This document shows positions 15,365 through 23,754 of a stretch of 29,615 nt of DNA, piece after piece; the first letter of the stretch is position 1; every line of letters starts with the position of its first letter. A model generated the notes under the pieces. That model saw only the letters and a list, made by a program, of their open reading frames with translations, was not told where the DNA came from and ran no database searches. The position numbers were made by a program, and so were the translations under genes. Location: assembly GCA_023388935.1 (NCBI GenBank), contig JAEWFG010000213.1:1-29615 (forward strand), given 5' to 3'. Source of the stretch: Pseudomonadota bacterium (GTDB lineage Bacteria > Pseudomonadota > Alphaproteobacteria > Rhizobiales > Xanthobacteraceae).

Positions 15365-16201
15365 ATGTACAAAGACATTCTCGTCCACATCCCGACCGGG
15401 CGTCCGTTCCGTTCCGTGATCGACGGCTCGATCTCGCTCGCTGCCAAGCTCAACGCACATATCGACGCGGTCGCAGTCGGCTATGTCGCAACCAGCGCAG
15501 CCTACGTCATGGAGGGCGGCGCCGCCGTGGGGGCCGTGTTCGAACTGGAACGCGAGCGCGCACTGGAGCAGGCCGAGGCCGCGCTCGCAGTTTTCAGGAG
15601 CGAAGCGGCAAACGCGCGCATTTCCTACACCTGCCACTCGCTCGGCGCGATCCCGGTGGATGCCGCCGGCGCACTCGGCGAGATGGCGCGGCTACACGAC
15701 CTCAGCATCGTGCTCCAGCCGGATCCGGCGCAAGGCTCATTCGACAACGACGTGCCCCGCGAGATCCTGTTCCAGGCTGGCGGACCGGTGCTGTTCCTGC
15801 CTTACACCTTCCGTGGACCAATCAAGGCCGCGCGGATCGGCATCTGCTGGGACGGCAGCCGCCTCGCCGCCCGCGCGATGCGCGACGCCGCAGCGTTCCT
15901 CGCCCGCGCCGAGGAGATCGTGATCATCACGATCAACGAAGCAGACGCCGTTCCCGGCGAAGTCTCGGCGAGCAATCTGGCAAGACATCTCGGCCGGCGC
16001 GGACTGTCGACCCGCACGGTCAGCCTGTCAGCCGCCCGCGCCGACGTTCAGCCGACCATCCTGTCGCTGGCGGCTGACGAAAGCCTCGATCTGCTGGTGA
16101 TGGGCGGCTACGGCCATTCGCGGTTACAGGAACGCTTCCTCGGCGGTGTCACCCGCGCCATGCTGGAAGCCATGACGGTCCCAACGCTGATGTCGCACTA
16201 G
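15365..16201 (+). CDS. Tandem universal stress protein (UspA family)
   Basis: The 278-residue protein consists of two Usp domains. The first (about 1-145, MYKDILVHIPTGRP start) lacks the nucleotide-binding signature. The second (about 155-278) keeps the G-2X-G-9X-G(S/T)-like motif in LLVMGGYGHSRLQERFLGGV and ends AMTVPTLMSH. Such proteins bind ATP or act as stress scaffolds in the cytoplasm. GGAGG lies seven bases before the ATG, which decides this start over the longer open frame from 15239. The FixK/FNR-like box upstream suggests induction at low oxygen. The neighbouring divergent protease gene points to a stress-related neighbourhood. Confidence 0.92.
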   Translation: MYKDILVHIPTGRPFRSVIDGSISLAAKLNAHIDAVAVGYVATSAAYVMEGGAAVGAVFELERERALEQAEAALAVFRSEAANARISYTCHSLGAIPVDAAGALGEMARLHDLSIVLQPDPAQGSFDNDVPREILFQAGGPVLFLPYTFRGPIKAARIGICWDGSRLAARAMRDAAAFLARAEEIVIITINEADAVPGEVSASNLARHLGRRGLSTRTVSLSAARADVQPTILSLAADESLDLLVMGGYGHSRLQERFLGGVTRAMLEAMTVPTLMSH

Positions 16202-16220
16202 CAAGGCCGGCGCAATGTCC

Positions 16221-16433
16221 TCACGCCGCGGCGGGGGTCTCCCATGGGGCGGCCGCGACGGCGTCCTCATCACGTTGCGCGTTGCACGCATCGAAATGCG
16301 CCTTCAGCGCGATCTCGGCGAGATATTCGAAATGTTCGGCTTGGCCGAGGAGTTCCCAGCTTTGGAGCGGCCGGTAGGCCGCCTGCTGACGACAAAGGGA
16401 CGCCAGCGCCCGGTAGCGACGTACGTTCTCCAT
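16221..16433 (-). CDS. Small conserved protein (70 aa), paralogue of the gene at 26173-26370
   Basis: The protein begins MENVRRYRALASLCRQQAAY and continues RPLQSWELLGQAEHFEYLAE into an Ala-rich tail. A second copy of the family lies ten kilobases away (ENVRRYRGIASLYRQTAAF, RPGQSWSLLEQARDWE). The fold is probably two helices. AAGGAG stands six bases before the ATG at 16433, which excludes the longer frame from 16505. The EcfG-like promoter at 16549-16573 suggests stress induction. I recall the family only from Bradyrhizobiaceae, without a known role. Confidence 0.78.
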   Translation of the reverse strand: MENVRRYRALASLCRQQAAYRPLQSWELLGQAEHFEYLAEIALKAHFDACNAQRDEDAVAAAPWETPAAA

Positions 16434-16548
16434 GAGACACTCCTTCGCACTCACAGGGCTTATCACCGTGATTTGCGTCAGGTCGATGGCGGTTGTGCAA
16501 AACATTTGCTGCGTGCACGATGCGCCTAACCTAGGTTAATTTCCAGCA

Positions 16549-16573
16549 AAACGCGCATGCGCGCATTGGTTCC
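16549..16573 (-). promoter_or_regulatory. Candidate EcfG promoter for the small gene at 16221-16433
   Basis: On the minus strand GGAAC (16569-16573) is followed by N15-CGTTTT, so TT falls after exactly 18 bases (16549-16550). The gene starts 115 bases further on. A perfect palindrome TAACCTAGGTTA (16527-16538) lies between, just downstream of the expected start point, and may be an operator. Confidence 0.5.
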
Positions 16574-16617
16574 TAAGCTGCGCGTGGAACCGCGTCGTCG
16601 CACGTCTCATCCATAGT

Positions 16618-16776
16618 CTACCGGATCAGCTCACCCTCTCCGGGCCGTATCGGCTGCCCGGAGATATCTTGCAGGTTCTGAACCCGGCTGGCCGCATCGA
16701 TTGCTGCGATCTCCTCACCAAGGCGCGCGAAATCGGCAGCCAGGATCGAGGGCGCGATGATGATCTCTCGCGTCAT
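16618..16776 (-). pseudogene. cbbE: Truncated cbbE (ribulose-phosphate 3-epimerase), 5' stub only
   Basis: The ATG at 16776 overlaps the cbbX stop as ATGA. The first 28 or so residues (MTREIIIAPSILAADFARLG, then EEIAAIDAA) are the unmistakable N-terminus of ribulose-phosphate 3-epimerase, including the first beta strand IIAPSILAADF. The expected continuation (GADWIHLDVMDGHFVPN in the family) is missing. Instead, an unrelated stretch (SRVQNLQDISGQPIRPGEGE) runs to a TAG at 16618, giving 52 residues where about 220-240 are normal. The stub cannot be an active TIM-barrel enzyme. A deletion or rearrangement removed the rest, so the cell must use another epimerase. Confidence 0.8.
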
Positions 16777-17705
16777 GGCTTGGCACTCCGCGCATCGGCT
16801 CCGCCGCTGAAGACGCGACTCGCCAGGACGTCTGCCGGATCGATCATCTCGAGATCGGACACCTCCAGCATGCGGTCGAGATCAGAGACCAGCCGATCAG
16901 CCTGCCGCAGACGGATGCGATCCACCGCATTGCGGATGGATCGCGCATTGGAGAAGAACGGTTGGGTCCGGCGCAATGCAATGTATCTTTCGAAGGCCTC
17001 GCGCGCGGCCGCCGAGAAGCGATAGCCACGCTCCCTGAGCATCAGTTCGGCGATGACGAGGAGCTCGGCCTCTGCATAGTCCGGAAATTCGATGTGGTGG
17101 GCAATGCGTGACCGGAAGCCGGGGTTCGAGGCGAAGAAGTTCGTCATCCGCTCGCCGTAGCCGGCGAGGATCACAACGAGGTCCTCGCGCTGGTTCTCCA
17201 TCACCTGGAGCAGGATCTCGATTGCCTCCTGGCCGTAGTCGCGCTCATTGTCGGGCCGGTGCAAATAATAGGCTTCGTCGATGAAGAGCACACCGCCCAT
17301 CGCCTTCTTCAGTATTTCCTTCGTCTTCGGCGCGGTATGGCCAATATATTGCCCGACGAGATCGTCGCGCGTCACCGAAATCACCTGCCCGCGCCGTACG
17401 AAGCCGAGCCCGTGCAGGATCTTGGCCATGCGCAGCGCCACCGTGGTCTTGCCGGTACCGGGATTGCCCGTGAACGACATGTGCAGCGTCGGCGGTGCGG
17501 AGGCCAGGCCCGCGCGCTGACGGATGCGCTCGATCAGCAGGAGCGAAGCGATCTGGCGCACGCGGTTCTTGACCGGCTTGAGCCCGATCAACTCGTGCTC
17601 GAGCTGCTGCAGCGTGTCGGTGATCCCGGCCGCTTCGGCTTCCTTGCGGAGATCGAATGTTGTCTCGCTCGGCTCAGTGGTCGTCGCATGGGGCACATCA
17701 AGCAT
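16773..17705 (-). CDS. cbbX: Red-type RuBisCO activase CbbX (AAA+ ATPase)
   Basis: CbbX uses ATP to pull on the C-terminus of the red-type RuBisCO large subunit and release inhibitory sugar phosphates. The 310-residue chain has Walker A GNPGTGKT at 80-87, the pore-loop Tyr-Ile-Gly at 120-122 (QYIGHTAPK), Walker B VLFIDEAYYL around 139-148, and arginine-finger candidates in SNPGFRSR (about 193-200). The length is standard. The ATG at 17705 follows GAGGTG. It is separated from cbbS by 100 bases that hold a hairpin with a U-rich tail. Its stop overlaps the start of the cbbE stub. Confidence 0.97.
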   Translation of the reverse strand: MLDVPHATTTEPSETTFDLRKEAEAAGITDTLQQLEHELIGLKPVKNRVRQIASLLLIERIRQRAGLASAPPTLHMSFTGNPGTGKTTVALRMAKILHGLGFVRRGQVISVTRDDLVGQYIGHTAPKTKEILKKAMGGVLFIDEAYYLHRPDNERDYGQEAIEILLQVMENQREDLVVILAGYGERMTNFFASNPGFRSRIAHHIEFPDYAEAELLVIAELMLRERGYRFSAAAREAFERYIALRRTQPFFSNARSIRNAVDRIRLRQADRLVSDLDRMLEVSDLEMIDPADVLASRVFSGGADARSAKP

Positions 17706-17724
17706 CGGCACCTCGAAGAAAAGA

Positions 17725-17752
17725 GCTTCGCCGCGGGGGGGAACGGCGAAGC
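17725..17752 (-). terminator. Hairpin with U-rich tail between cbbS and cbbX (possible attenuator)
   Basis: On the minus strand GCTTCGCCG and CGGCGAAGC form a perfect 9-bp stem around a C-rich loop of ten bases, and are followed by TCTTTTCTTC. This resembles a leaky intrinsic terminator or an mRNA-stabilising hairpin. Either would let the cell make far more CbbLS than CbbX, as the stoichiometry requires. Confidence 0.55.
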
Positions 17753-17805
17753 AGTGGTCCGCCAGGGAAACGGAGCAGGGAGCGCTCCGCGCGGAGGAGA
17801 ACGAC

Positions 17806-18213
17806 TTAAGTTGACACGTGCACGACCGGCCGGCGCACGGTCGTGTAGCGGATGGCGCGGCCGCCGACCTCCTGCCGCACCAGCTCGAACTCGGCCTCCT
17901 GCGGCGGCCGGTTGACGAGGAAGGAGATCCGCACCGACTCCCAGCCGTGGCTGGAGTCGAAGCCGCTGATACGGATGTAGCGGTCGCCATAAACCCTGCG
18001 GCATTCGGCGAGCTCCATCATCACGCCGGCGGCGTCCTGGAGATCGAACATCGGCAGGCCCCACATCTCCCAATAGGTGTTTCGGGGATGCGGATCGGCG
18101 GTGAACTCGATATTCACCGCCCAGCCATTGGCGAGGCAATGTTGCACCTGCTTGGTGATCTGATCGTCGGTGAGATCGGGCAGGAACGAGAAGCAGCCCT
18201 GGGTCAGTTTCAT
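17806..18213 (-). CDS. cbbS: RuBisCO small subunit, form IC
   Basis: This 135-residue subunit caps the L8 core of RuBisCO in the cytoplasm. It begins MKLTQGCFSFLPDLTDDQIT and contains WAVNIEFTADPHPRNTYWEM followed by WGLPMFDLQDAAGVMMEL, the typical red-type small subunit sequence. A C-terminal extension of about 30 residues (FLVNRPPQEAEFELVRQEVG ... RRPVVHVST) is the feature that forms the beta-hairpin in the central pore of red-type enzymes. The ATG at 18213 follows GAGGAGAG. The gene starts 11 bases after the cbbL stop, so translation is probably coupled. Confidence 0.97.
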   Translation of the reverse strand: MKLTQGCFSFLPDLTDDQITKQVQHCLANGWAVNIEFTADPHPRNTYWEMWGLPMFDLQDAAGVMMELAECRRVYGDRYIRISGFDSSHGWESVRISFLVNRPPQEAEFELVRQEVGGRAIRYTTVRRPVVHVST

Positions 18214-18224
18214 GTTCACTCTCC

Positions 18225-19685
18225 TCAAACGGTTTCCAGCGCGGTCGGCACAAAGTCTGGCGTGTCGGTGGATTGATAATTGAAGGTGACGTCTTTCCAG
18301 ACCTCGAGCGCGGCCTTCAGCGGCGTGCAGGTCTGAGCGGCTTTGGCGAGGATCTCCGGGCCCTCATGGACGTAATCGCGGCCCTCGTTGCGGGCGAGGA
18401 TCATCGCTTCCAGCGCCACGCGATTGGCCGTCGCGCCGGCGGCGATGCCCATGGGATGACCGATCGTGCCGCCGCCGAATTGCAGCACGACGTCTTCGCC
18501 CAAGAGATCGAGCAACTGGTGCATCTGACCGGCATGGATGCCGCCGGAGGCGACCGGCATCATCTTGTTCAGGCTCGCCCAGGACTGGTCGAAGAACAGG
18601 CCATGCTCGAGCTTGGTCGGATTGAAGTCCTCGCGGCAGACGTCGTAGTAACCGCGCGTGGTGTTGGGGTCGCCTTCGAGCTTGCCGACCACTGTGCCCG
18701 CGTGGATGTGGTCGACGCCGGCAAGCCGCATCCACTTCGCGATGACGCGGAACGACACGCCGTGGCTCTTCTGCCGTGTATAGGTCGAGTGACCCGCGCG
18801 ATGCAGATGCAGGATCATGTCATTGCGACGAGCCCATTTCGCCATGGACTGGATCGCGGTGTAGCCAATCACGAGGTCGATCATGACGATGCACGATCCA
18901 AGCTCCTTGGCGAACTCTGCGCGCTCGTACATGTCCTCCATCGTCCCCGCGGTAACGTTCAGGTACGTGCCCTTGACCTCGCCCGAGGCCGCCTGTGCGC
19001 GATTCACCGCCTCCATGCAGTAGAGGAAGCGGTCGCGCCAGTGCATGAAGGGCTGCGAGTTGATGTTCTCGTCATCCTTGGTGAAGTCGAGCCCGCCCTT
19101 CAGCGCCTCGTAGACCACCCGGCCGTAGTTGCGCCCCGATAGCCCGAGCTTCGGCTTCACGGTTGCACCCAGCAGCGGCCGGCCGAACTTGTCGAGTCGC
19201 TCGCGCTCGACCACAATGCCGGTCGCGGGCCCCTGGAACGTCCTCACATACGCGACGGGGAAGCGCATGTCTTCGAGACGCAGCGCCTTGAGCGGCTTGA
19301 AGCCAAACACGTTGCCGATGATCGAAGCCGAAAGGTTGGCGATCGAGCCGGGCTCGAACAGGTCGAGGTCATAGGCGATGTAGGCAAAATACGAGCCTGC
19401 CGAGCCCGGCACCGGATCGACGCGATAGCATTTCGCGCGATATTTCTCCGCGGCGGTCAGGCGATCAGTCCACACCACCGTCCAGGTCGCGGTCGAGGAT
19501 TCGCCGGCGACCGCGGCAGACGCCTCGATCGGGTCAACGCCTTCCTGCGGCGTCACGCGGAACAGCGCGATGACATCGGTGTCCTTGGGCGTATAGTCGG
19601 GCTCCCAATAGCCCATGCGCTTGTATTCCATCACACCAGATCGATAGCGCTCTTTGCCGCGGACGGTTCCTGCGTGTGCATTCAT
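18225..19685 (-). CDS. cbbL: RuBisCO large subunit, form IC (red type)
   Basis: The 486-residue catalytic subunit fixes CO2 onto ribulose 1,5-bisphosphate. It shows the active-site motif GATVKPKLGLSGRNYG (about 173-188), the carbamylation site GGLDFTKDDEN with K203, D205 and E206, and the loop-6 region GTVVGKLEGD. SGGIHAGQMHQL and QFGGGTIGHPMG form the phosphate-binding segments. The length and the partner genes cbbS and cbbX place it in form IC rather than IA. The ATG at 19685 follows AGGAGAG. All key residues are present, so it should be active. Confidence 0.98.
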   Translation of the reverse strand: MNAHAGTVRGKERYRSGVMEYKRMGYWEPDYTPKDTDVIALFRVTPQEGVDPIEASAAVAGESSTATWTVVWTDRLTAAEKYRAKCYRVDPVPGSAGSYFAYIAYDLDLFEPGSIANLSASIIGNVFGFKPLKALRLEDMRFPVAYVRTFQGPATGIVVERERLDKFGRPLLGATVKPKLGLSGRNYGRVVYEALKGGLDFTKDDENINSQPFMHWRDRFLYCMEAVNRAQAASGEVKGTYLNVTAGTMEDMYERAEFAKELGSCIVMIDLVIGYTAIQSMAKWARRNDMILHLHRAGHSTYTRQKSHGVSFRVIAKWMRLAGVDHIHAGTVVGKLEGDPNTTRGYYDVCREDFNPTKLEHGLFFDQSWASLNKMMPVASGGIHAGQMHQLLDLLGEDVVLQFGGGTIGHPMGIAAGATANRVALEAMILARNEGRDYVHEGPEILAKAAQTCTPLKAALEVWKDVTFNYQSTDTPDFVPTALETV

Positions 19686-19716
19686 AGCTCTCTCCTGCTC
19701 TTCTCTCTCTGAATGA

Positions 19717-20802
19717 TTAGGCCGCGACCGGCTCACGCGCGTCGATGCGCGGATCGAGCTCGCCGGCGCGATAGCGCCGCGCCATCTCGCTCAAGGGAAC
19801 GACCTTGACCCTGCTGGCGTGGCCCGCAGTGCCAAACTGCTCGAAACGCTCGCGACAGAGCTCGCGCATCGCGTCCATTGCGGGTTTGAGAAACTTGCGC
19901 GGATCGAACTCGGAGCGCGCCTGCGCGGCGACCTTGCGGAATACTGCGGTCATCGCCAGGCGGCAGTCGGTATCGATATTGACCTTGCGCACGCCGCTCT
20001 TGATGCCGCGGACGATCTCCTCGACCGGCACGCCCCAGGTCTGCGGCATCTCGCCACCGAACTCGTTGAACATGTCCTGGAGCGGCTGCGGCACCGAAGA
20101 TGAGCCGTGCATGACAAGGTGCGTGTTCGGCAATCGGCGATGGATCTCCTCGACCACCCGCATCGCCAAAATATCACCATCCGGCTTGCGGTTGAACTTG
20201 TAGGCGCCGTGCGAGGTGCCCATCGCGATCGCGAGCGCATCGACCTTGGTGGCGCGGACGAAGTCGATCGCCTGGTCGGGATCGGTCAGCAACTGGTCGT
20301 GGCTGACCTTGCCCTCGACGCCGTGGCCGTCCTCCTGCTCGCCGCCACCGTGTTCGAGCGAGCCGAGCACGCCGAGTTCGCCCTCGACGGAGGCGCCGAC
20401 CCAATGGGCGAGATCGACGACGCGGCGGGTGATCGCGACGTTATAGTCGTAGTCTGCCGCCGTCTTGGCGTCCGCCTTGAGCGAGCCATCCATCATCACC
20501 GAGGTAAAGCCATGGGCAATCGCCGACGCGCAGGTCGCCTCGTCATTGCCGTGGTCCTGGTGCATGCAGAGCGGGATGTCGGGATAGGTCCGCTCCAGCG
20601 CGTCGATCATATGCGAAAGCATGAGATCGCCGGCATAGCTGCGTGCGCCGCGCGAGGCCTGGATGATCACGGGCGCATCGACCTCGGCCGCTGCCTGCAT
20701 GATCGCGATGCCCTGCTCCATGTTGTTGATGTTGAAGGCCGGCACGGCATAGCCGTGAGTGGCGGCGTGATCGAGCAATTGGCGAAGGGTGATACGAGCC
20801 AC
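19717..20802 (-). CDS. cbbA: Class II fructose-bisphosphate aldolase
   Basis: The 361-residue zinc enzyme condenses dihydroxyacetone phosphate with glyceraldehyde 3-phosphate (or erythrose 4-phosphate) in the Calvin cycle. Visible motifs are AVPAFNINNMEQ, the zinc and catalytic segment LCMHQDHGND, GFTSVMMDGS, ASVEGELGVLG and VMHGSSSVP, followed by the phosphate-binding VRKVNIDTDCR. The start is a GTG at 20802, fixed by AGGAGG seven bases upstream, which overlaps the cbbT stop region. The length is that of the long class IIA/Calvin subtype. It lies 31 bases before cbbL. Confidence 0.96.
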   Translation of the reverse strand: MARITLRQLLDHAATHGYAVPAFNINNMEQGIAIMQAAAEVDAPVIIQASRGARSYAGDLMLSHMIDALERTYPDIPLCMHQDHGNDEATCASAIAHGFTSVMMDGSLKADAKTAADYDYNVAITRRVVDLAHWVGASVEGELGVLGSLEHGGGEQEDGHGVEGKVSHDQLLTDPDQAIDFVRATKVDALAIAMGTSHGAYKFNRKPDGDILAMRVVEEIHRRLPNTHLVMHGSSSVPQPLQDMFNEFGGEMPQTWGVPVEEIVRGIKSGVRKVNIDTDCRLAMTAVFRKVAAQARSEFDPRKFLKPAMDAMRELCRERFEQFGTAGHASRVKVVPLSEMARRYRAGELDPRIDAREPVAA

Positions 20803-20816
20803 GACAAATCCTCCTG

Positions 20817-22838
20817 TTATCGCTTGCCTGCGCGGGCGATCGCCCGGCGGGCGGCTTCGGCAACGCTCTGCGGCGTGATGCCGAATTCGCGGTAGAGCAC
20901 CGGCGCCGGCGCCGAGGCGCCGAAGCCGCGCATGCCGACGAACTCCCCATCGGGGCCGATCCAGCGCGGCCAGTCGCCCAGCACGGCCGCTTCGATGCCG
21001 ACGCGCGGCGCGATGCCGAGCACGCTGGCGCGGTAATCATCTGGCTGCTCCTCGAACAACGCGAAGCAAGGCGCAGAAACCACGGCCGCACGGATGTCCT
21101 CGGTCGCGAGCAGGCGGGCGGCTTCCAGCGCGATCGAGACTTCCGAGCCGGTTGCCATCAGCGTCACGTCGCGGTCGCCATCCGGCGAGACGACGAGATA
21201 GGCGCCGCGCGCGACGCGGTTTCTGCCGCGGGCATCGCTGCGGAAGGTCGGCAAGGCCTGCCGCGAGAGGCAGAGCACGGAGGGACGATTCTCAGCCGCC
21301 AGTGCACAATCCCAGGCTTCCAGCGTCTCGACCGCGTCGGCGGGGCGGAACACCAGAAGGTTCGGAATGACGCGCAGCGCAGCGAGATGCTCGACCGGCT
21401 GGTGCGTCGGGCCGTCCTCGCCGAGCCCGATGGAGTCGTGAGTCATCACGTGGATGACACGCAGCCGCATCAAGGCTGCAAGGCGGATCGCCGGCCGGCT
21501 GTAGTCAGAGAAGGCGAGGAAGGTGCCACCATAGGGAATAAAGCCACCATGCAGCGCGAGCCCATTCATTGCGGCGGCCATGCCGTGCTCGCGGATACCA
21601 TAATGGATGTAGTCGCCTGCGTACGCGTCGCGCCTGACAGGCGCCTGCGCCTTGGCGTGCGTGAGATTCGAATGCGTCAGGTCCGCGGAGCCGCCGACCA
21701 GGCCGGGAATCGTGCCGGCGATGGCGTCAAGCACCTGTTGCGAGGCCTGCCGCGTTGCGAGCTTCGGGCGCTCGCTGGCAAAGCGTTCGCGCAATTTTGC
21801 CGACGCCTGGGCATAGGCGTTCGGCAGGGCAACGGCCTTGCCCTCGATGAACAGGTCGCGCTGCTCAGGCGTCGCGCGCTCATAGCGATCTAGCCAGGCA
21901 AGACGCTCGACCTGTCCGCGCTGCCCGATCATCCGCCACGCCTTGAGGATCGGGATCGGCACGACAAAGGGCTGGTAGTCCCAGCCGAGCGTTCGGCGAG
22001 CCGCCGCCGTCTGTTCGGTGCCGAGCGGCGCGCCATGCGCCTTCTCGGTGCCCTGGCGGTCCGGCGCGCCATAGCCGATGATGGTGCGGCAGGCGATCAG
22101 CGACGGCTTTGCTGTCTCCCGCTCCTCCGCAATCGCCTGCGCAACTGCTTCGGGATCGTGTCCATCGACACGGCGCACCGACCAGCCCGAGGCGGCGAAG
22201 CGTGCTAGCTGATCGTCGGAAGTCGCAAGCGACGTCGGTCCGTCAATGGAGATGCCGTTGTCGTCGAACAACACGATCAACCGGCCGAGTTCGAGATGGC
22301 CCGCGATCGAGATCGCCTCCTGGCTGATGCCTTCCATCAGGCAACCGTCGCCAGCGATCACGTAGGTGAAGTGGTCGACGAGTCCGTAGCCGTGCCGCGC
22401 ATTGGCCATGCGCTCGGCGAGCGCCAGGCCGACGGCTGTCGCAATCCCCTGCCCCAGCGGTCCCGTCGTGGTCTCGACGCCCGGCGTGTGGCCATATTCC
22501 GGATGGCCCGGCGTCTTCGAGCCCCATTGCCGGAACGCCTTGATGTCATCCAGGCTGACGTCGCCGCCGGTCAAATGAAGCAGCGCATAGAGTAGCATCG
22601 AGCCGTGGCCGGCCGACAGCACGAAGCGGTCGCGGTCCGGCCAATTGGGATGGGCCGAGTCGAATTTGAGGAAGCGCGAGAACAGCACGGTCGCGACATC
22701 GGCCATACCCATGGGCAGGCCGGGATGGCCGGACTGCGAGGTCTCGATGGCGTCGACCGCGAGGAAGCGAACGGCGTTGGCGAGATCGTTATGCGTGACC
22801 GCCGTGAGGTCGGCTTCGGCGTGAACCGAGATGTTCAT
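20817..22838 (-). CDS. cbbT: Transketolase
   Basis: The 673-residue thiamine diphosphate enzyme moves two-carbon units between sugar phosphates in the regeneration phase. The N-terminal domain has SQSGHPGLPMGMADVATVLF and the thiamine motif GDGCLMEGISQEA ending in DDNGISIDG. The middle domain has THDSIGLGEDGPTHQPVEHL, with the catalytic Glu in the IREHGMAAAMNG segment. The C-terminal domain ends AARRAIARAGKR. The start ATG at 22838 follows GGAGGG. The stop is 14 bases before the cbbA GTG start, and the cbbA ribosome binding site lies in that gap. Confidence 0.97.
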   Translation of the reverse strand: MNISVHAEADLTAVTHNDLANAVRFLAVDAIETSQSGHPGLPMGMADVATVLFSRFLKFDSAHPNWPDRDRFVLSAGHGSMLLYALLHLTGGDVSLDDIKAFRQWGSKTPGHPEYGHTPGVETTTGPLGQGIATAVGLALAERMANARHGYGLVDHFTYVIAGDGCLMEGISQEAISIAGHLELGRLIVLFDDNGISIDGPTSLATSDDQLARFAASGWSVRRVDGHDPEAVAQAIAEERETAKPSLIACRTIIGYGAPDRQGTEKAHGAPLGTEQTAAARRTLGWDYQPFVVPIPILKAWRMIGQRGQVERLAWLDRYERATPEQRDLFIEGKAVALPNAYAQASAKLRERFASERPKLATRQASQQVLDAIAGTIPGLVGGSADLTHSNLTHAKAQAPVRRDAYAGDYIHYGIREHGMAAAMNGLALHGGFIPYGGTFLAFSDYSRPAIRLAALMRLRVIHVMTHDSIGLGEDGPTHQPVEHLAALRVIPNLLVFRPADAVETLEAWDCALAAENRPSVLCLSRQALPTFRSDARGRNRVARGAYLVVSPDGDRDVTLMATGSEVSIALEAARLLATEDIRAAVVSAPCFALFEEQPDDYRASVLGIAPRVGIEAAVLGDWPRWIGPDGEFVGMRGFGASAPAPVLYREFGITPQSVAEAARRAIARAGKR

Positions 22839-22866
22839 CGGACCCTCCCGTTGTTGGTATCGTGGA

Positions 22867-23742
22867 TCATTTCAGGCTCCGCTTGCGCTCGATGAGCTGC
22901 ATGATCAGCGGCGTCAGGATGAGCTGCATCGCGAGGTCGAGCTTCGCGCCCGGACATACGATGGAGTTCGCGCGCGACATGAAGCTGTGCGGCAGCATCG
23001 AGAGCAGATAGGGGAAGTCGATGCCGCGCGGATTCTTGAAGCGGATCACGACCATCGATTCGTCCGGCGTCGGGATCCAGCGCGCGATGAACGGATTGGA
23101 CGTGTCCACCGTCGGCACGCGCTGGAAGTTGATGTCGGTCTCGGTGAATTGCGGGCAGATGTAGTGGATGTAGTCCGGCATCCGCCGCAGGATGGTGTCG
23201 GTGACCGCCTCGGTCGAATAGCCGCGCGCGCTGCGGTCGCGGTGCAGCTTCTGGATCCACTCGAGATTGATCACGGGCACGACACCGATCTTGAGGTCGG
23301 CATAGCGCGCGACGTTGACCTTGTCGGTGACGACGGCGCCGTGCAGGCCCTCGTAGAACAGCAAATCCGAATTCTCCGGCAGCCGCTCCCATTCGGTGAA
23401 GGTGCCGGGAGCCACGCTGTGCAGCGCCGATTCCTCCGGATCGTGCACATAGTGCCGCGTCACCGCGGTGCCGGTCTCGCCATAGTCGCGGAACGCGCGC
23501 TCCAGTTCCTCGAACAGATTGGTCTCGGGGCTGAAATGGCTGAAATGCTTGTTGCCGCGATCGGCTTCCTTGGCCATCTGCGTGCGCATTTCGGCACGGT
23601 CATAGCGATGGAACGCATCGCCCTCGATGTAGACGGCATTGACGCGCTCGCGGAAGAAGATTTGTTCAAACGTCTTCTTGACCGAGGTGGTGCCGGCGCC
23701 TGAGGAGCCGGTGATGGAGATGATCGGATGCTTCCTGGACAC
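22867..23742 (-). CDS. cbbP: Phosphoribulokinase
   Basis: The 291-residue kinase makes ribulose 1,5-bisphosphate from ribulose 5-phosphate and ATP, the step unique to the Calvin cycle. The P-loop GSSGAGTTS is at residues 12-20, followed by YIEGDAFHRYDR. YGETGTAVTRHYVHDPEES and LLFYEGLHGAVV (the catalytic Asp/Glu region) are also seen. The length is that of the bacterial octameric, NADH-activated type. The start is a GTG at 23742 with GAGG upstream; no ATG fits, since the P-loop must begin near residue 12. It lies 12 bases after cbbF and 28 bases before cbbT. Confidence 0.97.
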   Translation of the reverse strand: MSRKHPIISITGSSGAGTTSVKKTFEQIFFRERVNAVYIEGDAFHRYDRAEMRTQMAKEADRGNKHFSHFSPETNLFEELERAFRDYGETGTAVTRHYVHDPEESALHSVAPGTFTEWERLPENSDLLFYEGLHGAVVTDKVNVARYADLKIGVVPVINLEWIQKLHRDRSARGYSTEAVTDTILRRMPDYIHYICPQFTETDINFQRVPTVDTSNPFIARWIPTPDESMVVIRFKNPRGIDFPYLLSMLPHSFMSRANSIVCPGAKLDLAMQLILTPLIMQLIERKRSLK

Positions 23743-23754
23743 GGGACGCCTCGC

